DNA from: Massospora cicadina | Lineage: Eukaryota; Entomophthoromycota; Entomophthoromycetes; Entomophthorales; Entomophthoraceae | Length of the DNA: 64,000 nt | Reading direction: 5' to 3' | Assembly (NCBI GenBank): GCA_022478985.1 | Contig: JAKSZP010009275.1 | Coordinates: forward strand, 124,001-188,000 | Shown: piece by piece, positions 55,934 through 64,000 of the stretch | How the letters are laid out: every line of letters begins with the position of its first letter | Numbering within the stretch: position 1 is the first letter of the stretch | Notes under the pieces: model-generated | Told to the model about the DNA's origin: nothing | Database searches by the model: none | Seen by the model: only the letters and a program-made list of their open reading frames with translations | Program-made: the position numbers and the translations under genes

Positions 55934-56387
55934 TGTTGAGATTTTGATAAGGATGGACAATAAGCATTTTTTCAGCCGACTATATAATAATTGCTGAAGG
56001 GGATTTGAACTTGTATAGTCACCTTGGTGAATAGAGTGGATTCTGCTAGAGCTGCAAGGATGAGGCGAAGCCCCAAAAATTGTAGGGAATAGAGTGTTAC
56101 TAAGCTGATGGGCTGGAATTGACCAAGACAATTGCATATAAATAGTGAATGAGATAATGTAGAAGGAGGTCTAGAAACGAAGAAAGAGCAGAAGGAAGAG
56201 TAACAGAAGTAGCCGTTAAGTTTAACACTAAATAAAGTGGTATTGTCAGGGCAATAGCCTCTTTTAAGTCTTTATTACTTTTAATTATTGAGGGCCAGCA
56301 ATCCTCATATTGCTCATCCGTTGTTCAGTGGGTTTTACCCTGTGAAATCCGTTTGGCAGAATCAACTAAATCCGCTGAAAGTTAACA
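55934..56387 (+). repeat. F2 3' LTR
   Basis: TGTTGAGATTTTGATAAGG to GTTAACA. Pairs with 15776-16231. Confidence 0.85.
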
Positions 56388-57458
56388 CTTGTTTTCAAAA
56401 ACCTTCTTACTTTCCTTTCTTACCCCATTGGCGATTAAAATTCCTATACCAGAACCATTATGACCCTCTTCTTATCTACCTTTTAGGAAGAATCTTCATA
56501 GATTTTAGGAGATATTATGAGTCTTTTTAACTTCCTATTCTACCATTTTAGAGTAACTTTCTAAGGTAAAATGAAATGTTTTGTGGTAATATGTAAAGTA
56601 TTTTATAGACAATATTAATGAGAAACTGTCTTATCAAAGTCAGAACACCTTTGAATATATCAGTAGTACTTTATAAACTATTTAACTCTTTGGTCATTAC
56701 TTCAATGGTGAATTTTTTAAAAAATATTGGGTATTAATTAAAAGTTATAATACAATCTTATATAATTTACTTTTTATATAGAAAAACCCTTTTTAGTATA
56801 TTAAACTTATAATACAAGCTTTTAATTTACTCTTAAAATCTTTGAATGCCTGGCATACTTAATATGTACTTTGTACTCAGTAGATAACTTCAGATACTTA
56901 TTTCTATTGTGATTATAACTATTAAATTATGTCTTGACTATACATAGTTTTAATTTACTATAAATCATTATGAGCTTTTTATAGTAACGTAATGACCAGA
57001 AGATCAATATTTAACTATAATTATATTTATAAGGAAAGATACCTTAAGACCAGGGTAAAGTACTCTTTTATATAATAGTTAAATTTTATACACCTTCTAT
57101 AGACAACTAAATTTTTGAAGTACACTAATAATAGTTAAATCAGTTCAAAATACTAACCATATATATAAGTTACACTCTATAAGTAAAACCTTATAAATGC
57201 ACATGCAATTGCTGACAACATTAATTAAAGTTGGATCACAGTTTAGTCATTAGTAAGAAATACTGGTAATAACTTATAATTCATTAAAATCACTAATAAT
57301 TCTAATTTAGGACTTACAAATATCTTAAGTATTATTAAGATAAAAGATTATTTATAATACAGGATGATTTCAGAGTATATAAATGTTTACAATAAACATG
57401 TTATAGAAGTAATACAAAATTTCACTTTCTTTCTGCTTGACATCACTTCTGAGCAATT
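56388..57458. other. AT-rich gap, nothing recognised
   Basis: Only short open frames; no repeat of the mapped families. Confidence 0.5.
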
Positions 57459-60400
57459 TTGAAAAAGCAGTTAATTTTCCAAAATTGCCTTGCCGCATCA
57501 ATTACCAAAGATAACTTCTCAGATCAACCACCTGCTGCCCCAGTGTGGGGCAGCGGAGCTCCTCTCACTAGCATTTACTGCACAGCAGGAAAACACATGC
57601 AGACTGTCTCGTCCAGTCTGCCAAAGTCATCATGCTGCTATGTCCTTCCAAGGGACTTAGCACTCCACCTTTCATGAGTCCACCCAACCTGACCCATCCC
57701 TTAGCCCTACCTCAATCCACTATCCACTTTTGCCACCACTTGAGTATGGACTTTTCTTCACATATGCTGACAAAGCAATACTTGAGCTTAAAACTGCCAC
57801 CTTCGCACTAGCAGAATTTATAGGCTTCCACCCTTATAAGGGCTACTTTGACATAGGATTCCACATTGAACAGGATGCAGACGCCGCAGCTGCTACACCC
57901 TTAGTATATAAAAACACCACCATTACCACCAGCCAAACATGCCTCCTAAATGATACCACACTTGTGGTGGCCTTTGAAAACCTTCCCTCACACCTTCCCC
58001 CTCAAACACTATATGAGCAGCTGATGTCAGGGATGTCCACTTATGGTAAAACCCTATCCTGCAATTCATTGCCCCAAGTGGTGCTGAACTCCTCGTGGCA
58101 CCTTGGGCAATGGCCACCATTACCCCCCACCTACTGAACATGGCCAGCACATCCCACCGTGTGCCTATATCCCATCTGCACCTGACCATTACTTTTGGTC
58201 TTACATTGACAATGGTTGCACAATTTGTCTCCTCTGCCATGAGTTGAACAACACAAAAAGCATGTCAATACAATTTAAACCTGTAAGTCTTGGGGACCAG
58301 CCCTTGAAGCTGGATAGGGCTCATCACCCTTTCCATACAAAGAGGGGGCCCAAGGCTCCTGTGGACCCTCTGTCACAACTGGGTGACCTTGCCCACATGA
58401 TAGATGAGCGCTCTGTGACAGCTTTTCTCCCCAAAGCTGCCCCAATCCCTCCCCTGACCTCCTCTTCAATCCTGGTAGGATTGATAGAGGGGGTCTTCAG
58501 GGACGTGGTTCATGTTAGGGGGCTTGGAGGGGGTCTGGAGGCCACCCACTCCCCGGGCCAGCCAGGGAAAAAAACTGGGAAAATTGAAATTCCCAGTGTT
58601 GGAGCCCAGCCGGCAAACTCTGGACTGATGGGGTCCAGTTAAGGTTGGCTGGGTCCAGGAGCCAGATTGGAATATGACTCAGATCAAAAACCAGGGTTTG
58701 AATGGCTCAGATCATCAGGTCCGACGTTCTGAGGCAGTTCCAGGAGGTTCAGATCAAGTGAGCCAGCCAATTGTGGGATCAGACCAAATTGCAATGAACC
58801 TGATCCATGGACCCTAGTTTCCCATGACAAAATTCAAAATGCCCAAGCTTTGAGAATTGACCGAGTTGAGTGATCAGAACCCAGATTGACAGCATCAACT
58901 TGGCTTGGTCACAAGAAGTTGGGAAAATTTGCAAAAAAATTTCGAAGCTTCACCCAAATCAGGAGCTGCCTTTCACCCCCCAGTTCAGCCAAACCAAATT
59001 CTCTCCCCATTCCCCAAAAAACCAATCCCATGACTTCTCCCTATGCCTATTGAACCATTTATAAGGCAACTGGCCCCACTGAGGCAGTTGTTGGTTCATT
59101 CTTTTTAGCCTTGTCAAAACAAAATCCGTGTATCCACTTTGTTTGCCACGGACTCCGCCCATTGTTAACAAAGATTTAAACCATCATTACATTATTTAAT
59201 CTTAAGAGACGTGCCATTGTCCAAATTCTTTTCCCAATGTTCGCAGACTGGATTATCCAGTCGCTTGATCCCACCATGTGGCAGCAGATCGCCATTGTGA
59301 TAATCTGGCCCGCCCCAAAGGCAAGCCCACTGTTCCATTTATTCCTTCGCATCTGTTAAATGGAGACCATTCCATTCATTTGGACGTCAAGTCCACCAAG
59401 TCTGCTCCCCAGGGAGAGCAATCTCAAGGCGTCCCTGGCCCGCCACACATGGGTTCAGCTCTGTTCGCCGCCCCTGCCACTGCGGGTCCATCTCACCAGC
59501 AGGACTCTGAGTGTCCCTGTTTGGGGAAGCTCAGTTCCAGCCCCTCCTATGGGGTTTCCCACAATTCCCCCCACATTTCCAACAGCGTGGCGGTCCCTGT
59601 ATCGCCTCCCACTGGTGCGCAAGCCTCTCCCTCAGGTTCTGAAGGCCAGCAACCATGCTCTCTGGAGGAGTCGTCATCCTCCCTGCCTCTCCCACCTCTG
59701 GGGGTTGCCCCCGCAAGACTTGCAGTTGCCCTCAACCCAACTATCTGGTTTGCCTTGGGGGCCTTCAGTACATTATTTAATGTTTGCTTTCCTCACATGA
59801 TCTGTAGATCCCCACTTCTCTTAGTCGTTTGGACCGCTATGCCTCTGGCATTCTGGGCCCTCCACTGGGTGCTCGCGAACCCTGATTGGGAGCCCAGTCT
59901 AGTTCTCCTTAGCCGCATCCATGTCAAAACCCTGCAAACATGGCCAACTCCACCCATGAAGCCACACCAACAGCGTTCAAGTGGGGATTTTGGCTGCCCC
60001 AACCCCCCAGGTTGTGCGCTTAATGAATCAGCAGCAAAACTTGAGCAACTCAAATCCAAGCCGGCCAATTTACACCCATGTCAACCAATTGGAAGCAGGT
60101 TTGGACCCATGTTCAGTCCAAAAATCTCCCGCCCCAAAACTTGCCAAACACAGACATCTATCACCAAATCTTCCTGAGTCAACAAAAATACTTGGGACTT
60201 ATTGGATGAAGTGCCCAAATCTGGTAAAATTGTCCCACCACTGGGTTATCCAATTGATTAAGAATATTATCAAACTTCAGACTTTGATGCCCTAGCCCCA
60301 ACGAACTGATATGTCCCTAAATCTAATGCTACCCCTTTCCTAAAGATCACCAGATTACTGAAGCTGTGGTGGCAGCAGCCAAAAATTGCCGTCTTTGTGA

Positions 60401-60813
60401 AACTGTGGCAAAATCTGTCACAAAATTTAAAAAGGGATGCACCCCCTTCTTCCCCCCAATCTTCCTCCTATTGCAAAAGAGGAAATCACACACCTCTATG
60501 AAACTGCCACCACCACTATCAAACATGTCACTGAACTGGAATATTTCTCCCCATCCACACATATCACCAGAGCCAGCATTGCAAAATTAGCCCAACTTCC
60601 CAACGCCAACATCTAAGCTGAACACCATATTGATGAACTCATAGAGGCTTTGATCTAAGACTAAATTGGTGATCCCAACAACTATCTACTTCACCTCGAC
60701 CCTCATCCTGCAGATGCCCCACCCTCCTTGCTATCAACATTGATCCAATTCTTCAATGCTGATCCCAATGATGATCCACCTGATCCCCCCTCCCCCTCCA
60801 CCATGGCGGGATA
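57459..60813 (+). pseudogene. LINE-ORF1-like gene, longest copy, decayed
   Basis: About 3.3 kb at clearly higher GC. N-terminal frame 57459-57677; then 57730-58137 with LEYGLFFTYADKAILE, YFDIGFHIEQD and an RRM-like stretch TLVVAFENLPSHLPPQTLYE. A frameshift leads to 58103-58642 with SYIDNGCTICLLCHELNNTK: a CCHC-type knuckle in which His and the last Cys appear as Asn and Ser. GDLAHMIDERSVTAF follows, then a Pro/Ser-rich region (59278-60177, open, non-ATG, with hydrophobic WFALGAFSTLFNVCF). A final frame ends DPNDDPPDPPSPSTMAG at the TAA of 60811-60813. RRM-like plus knuckle is typical of non-LTR element ORF1. No endonuclease or reverse transcriptase follows. A decayed host gene family cannot be excluded. 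Confidence 0.5.
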
Positions 60814-63540
60814 AGCGGCTCACCATTGTGCCACCCATTTAGTTGTTTCTCATTTCTTTTGTGTTTCCCGCTGCTTGATAAGGGCGGTCAGTTCATGTTT
60901 TTTTGGTTGGTTTTTTTGGAGTTTCTGTTTCAGTATTGTCCATCCCTTGATCAGCTTGCCTCAGTTAGTTAAAAAGAAGTAATACAAAGTATAAGGACCA
61001 GGGAAGCCAAAGCTAGCTTTGGTGTCACCTCATAGTTTTCATGGGACCACCTGAGGCACCAAGAAACTTAAAGAATTATGGGTTAAATCACTCTATCTGA
61101 TGAGGGGCAACCAATTTAGTGGGTGTATGTTGGCAACATTGTGCGCTATAATGCATGATATGCTTTTTAATAAAGCAGAGGCCCTTAAACAATGTTAACT
61201 ACAAAGTTTGTTATTAAGGAATATTATTAAAGGGAACATTATAGTCAGTGCCCATACTTATGATGGTACTGCCTAGATAAGGAGATGGTTTTTAAGTTGG
61301 TAACGTTGTTCTTTGGTGCTGCATCTCATTTTTGAACATGTTCTTAGGTTTGCGCTTTAGAGGATAGAGTTGGATCAAGAAATTGTCATGATAACTAGGG
61401 TTGAGAAAGATGATGAATCCATGATTAATTGCTCCCTAATTAAGCAATTAAAAATTATATAAATTGTAGCAAATTGAGTTCATTATACCCTCAGCAGCCT
61501 AGTGTTTAATTGGAAAAGAAATGAGTGACTATAAAAACATTGAGAAAGTTAAGAGGGAGATTTAGAATTGGTGATGATAAGTTAAGATTTATGGCAGATA
61601 CTGAGAATTGCACCATAAAAATTAGAAATAAAAGAAGATGGGGTTTAGTTAATGAATAAAATTCTGGATCATTTTAGAGGTATGGAAAGAATTATCTTGA
61701 GTAAAATTTGTTATTTTAACTGTGTAGTTGAAGGAATTAACTACTGCATGAGCTTAAGGCTTTCACATACAAACAGCTACGCAATGTTGGGGTTTGAGCA
61801 GTCTTGTAGGACAAAGGGTAAAAGCACTGAAAACCTTACACAAAGTAGAAAAATTATAACAGCCTTTTAAGGACAAAGAAATACCGAGTCCTTTATTGAA
61901 AACCCAACTAATTTTTAGCATTAAATCACTTTTATATTCTTAAGATTTCTTAGGATCAACTATACTTAATTAGTCACTTTATTAAAGGACAAAAAATAAA
62001 GGAAAGTAGGCTTATGTTGATATGTACATAAGTTGCTTTTTGTTTCTTATAATAAATAAGACAATGACGCACTTATGGCATACATATTATATTTTGTTAG
62101 GAGATATAGGGAAATACTGGTTAAGTATATGATCTAATTCCATGCCATAAAACCAATTTTAGAAATGTTAGATATCCAGTGTACCAATATTAGTCAAATA
62201 CTACAATTTGTAAGTCCTTGCTGTTGAGTTTAAAATTCTTTTAGAATTGCCTATTTTTAATCCATATAAAAGGTGAAGTAATGTCAATAGAAAATCTGTT
62301 TCTTAGCTACTTTCATTTTGGCTGCTTATATGTGTGGCTGTTAATAAGGAGAATTTTCAATGACTACACCTAAAGAATATTAGATGAACGTTACCACATA
62401 AGAAAAAATATACTAGCAAAAGATGATGATGTTGTATTTGGGGTTGACGCAAACACTCCAATTTAAACTGTCTCCTATTACAATTGCAAAGGTTTCCAAC
62501 ACCAAAATAAGGTTTATTACCCCCATAAGCAATAATAAACAAATTAAGTAAATACCACTAGTATGAGAAAAATACATATAACTAATAGGATATAAGCTCC
62601 TTACCTTTACCTAAAATTTAACTAAGTTAAGTTCTTTAAACTATGTAAAAGTAGCAAAAAATAATCAAAGTTTGTACTACTGGAAACCAATTAGGTTTTA
62701 TATATTATTGAATTAAAGGCTGATACCTTTGATCTATTTACATGAAAAATTAATAATCATCCCTTGAACTTACGCTTTAGAAACTATAACACTTTGTAAA
62801 ACTATGCTTAGATTTGAGAACTAATTGATTAAATAAACGGTATACTTCATTTTACAACATAACTTTCTAAGATCGAATTTCTAAGTCCTTTATATTGTAA
62901 AAATTTCTTTTTTGAAACTTTTATTCTTTAGATAAAAATCCACTTGAAAATTAATTTAGGTAGGCTATCTATAAACATTATTTATTTTATTATAAAAGGT
63001 TAATCTTTTATATCATTTAGTATCAAAAAAATTGGTTTAAACACTTAGTTTTTGCAAATAATGATCATGACTTATAGACTTGGCTTATATAAATAATGAT
63101 CAAACTGTATATCAAGCCGTCAACTAGGCTTTATATATATGTATTATTAAAAAGTTTACATAATAGGTGTAGAGCCCACAGATAAACAAAATTTGGCTGA
63201 AAATGGACGCACTTTTCACTTTGCTTAATTAACAATATATACCTTCCATGGTGGACATTGAAACATTTGTTACTCCAAAAAGGTAACACAGGGCTTGACT
63301 ATAGTAGTAGAGACCTTTGTAAGGAAATGTTTTTTATGCAGTATGTATTAGTGTGAGACTACCTTATATGACACTTCTTTAACAATTTAAAGGGATAAAT
63401 CAACAGCTGAGCTAATTTTAACGCGTTCCTTCAGTCTTCCAGCCACAAATCTATACTATAAAGCATCAATATGAATTTATATAATTTTAACCTAGACACA
63501 TATTTAATTTTTTGTACTAGAAGGTTTACCAAAAAGAAGT
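60814..63540. other. AT-rich gap, no gene recognised
   Basis: Open frames at 61652-61870 (plus) and 62357-62542 (minus) show no motif. No reverse transcriptase, LTR or Helitron end found. Confidence 0.5.
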
Positions 63541-63590
63541 TAATTATTTTTTTATTACATTTGGGATCCTAAGAGCATGAAGAGCAGAGA

Positions 63591-63620
63591 GGGGAGGGGG
63601 GACGTCAGGGGAGGGAGGGG
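63591..63620 (+). other. G-rich tract, possible G-quadruplex
   Basis: GGGGAGGGGGGACGTCAGGG followed by GAGGGAGGGG: at least four runs of three or more G with short loops, in otherwise AT-rich DNA. Confidence 0.5.
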
Positions 63621-64000
63621 ATTTGTACACCCATAGCCTTACTGCAGTAGAGACTGAGCAGAGGAAGGATATTGACATAATGGAGACTTTCAGAGCCATT
63701 TCAAAAATCACTTTGTAGTAAAAGGTCAAGGGCTATAGGGTCCTTACTTGCAACTCAAAGGCTGCGCTTAGAAATTTTTTAAGTAGTTCATAGTGCTATG
63801 GAATAGACAAGGACTTAGAGGGTCAGTGAAATCTTAGTATGGACTTCTCAAGGAAAAGTTCTTGAACAAGGTTGCCAGGCCACAGAAGCATGGAGGAGTT
63901 CGCAAACCTTGATCCAGAATGTGGTTACACCTAGGCAGGTAAAAACGGTGGAGATGGGAGTCAGTAGGCTCTTAATAGTTGGGACAGCTTTGGTTCTGAA
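63621..64000. other. Right end, nothing recognised
   Basis: Slightly GC-richer than the preceding 2 kb; no open frame of note. Confidence 0.4.

Larger units (their letters stand above)
15776..56387 (+). mobile_element. F2: outermost gypsy element of the nested stack
   Basis: Its LTRs are 40 kb apart (15776-16231, 55934-56387). F2's own interior survives in three pieces: 16232-16568, 27291-31986 and 55907-55933. They are separated by F6 and F3. Joined in reading order they give primer site, gag start, gag, knuckle, protease, reverse transcriptase, RNase H, integrase and a purine tract. Gag continuity is shown by homology to intact F3 gag on both sides of the F6 insertion. The flanks of F2 (TTCTT / CTTGT) are not a clear duplication. 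Confidence 0.75.

Noticed and set aside
15771..56392. 5-bp target duplication for F2
   Set aside because: TTCTT and CTTGT do not match convincingly; F2 boundaries rest on LTR alignment and TG...CA ends only.
63505..63525. Possible seventh micro-insertion (TTTTTTGTACTAGAAGG)
   Set aside because: The 3' end differs from CTAGTACTA and no clear flanking duplication is present.

Overview
This 64 kb window looks like a repeat-only stretch of a transposon-rich eukaryotic genome, most likely a filamentous fungus. The evidence is Ty3/gypsy-type polyproteins, non-LTR (LINE) ORF1-like sequence, a tRNA-derived SINE and Helitron ends, in AT-rich DNA littered with stops and frameshifts. The species cannot be read from the sequence. 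I see no intact host gene, rRNA, tRNA gene, CRISPR array or prokaryotic feature. All coding material is decayed mobile-element sequence.

Layout. 1-5.2 kb: a minus-strand SINE, a Helitron 3' end, a decayed LINE-ORF1-like repeat and several tiny poly(A)-tailed insertions. 5.2-7.7 kb: a short LTR element (F1) whose gag-like frame has a collagen-like Gly-X-Y tract. 8.1-13.4 kb: a gutted minus-strand gypsy element (F7), itself interrupted by a second LINE-ORF1-like copy. 13.4-15.7 kb: a minus-strand LTR (F6-like) and the adjoining antisense frame of its lost element.

15.8-56.4 kb is best read as one nested stack. Outermost is element F2 (LTRs 15776-16231 and 55934-56387). F2 is interrupted by F6 (16569-27290) and by F3 (31987-55906). 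F3 is interrupted by a minus-strand F4 copy (34207 to about 52140), which is in turn split in its reverse transcriptase by a plus-strand F4 copy (39108-47340). Splitting is supported by reading continuity across each junction and by full or partial 5-bp target duplications. F6 also carries a solo LTR with a perfect 5-bp duplication, two Helitron ends and one micro-insertion.

56.4-64 kb: AT-rich unassigned DNA and a GC-richer LINE-ORF1-like pseudogene (57459-60813).

Three observations stand out. (1) An accessory reading frame lies antisense between pol and the 3' LTR in three gypsy families (F4, F6-like, F7). (2) A family of 13-34 bp insertions shares the 3' end CCATCTAGTACTA plus A tail, each flanked by about 16-18 bp duplications. 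(3) Two inverted F4 copies share a ~0.9 kb integrase block of near identity, while the rest of the two copies is clearly more diverged.

The autonomous elements show the usual gypsy order: gag (coiled coil, capsid, CCHC knuckle), protease, reverse transcriptase, RNase H, integrase. None could make a functional polyprotein as it stands. All similarity statements are by-eye comparisons within the window.
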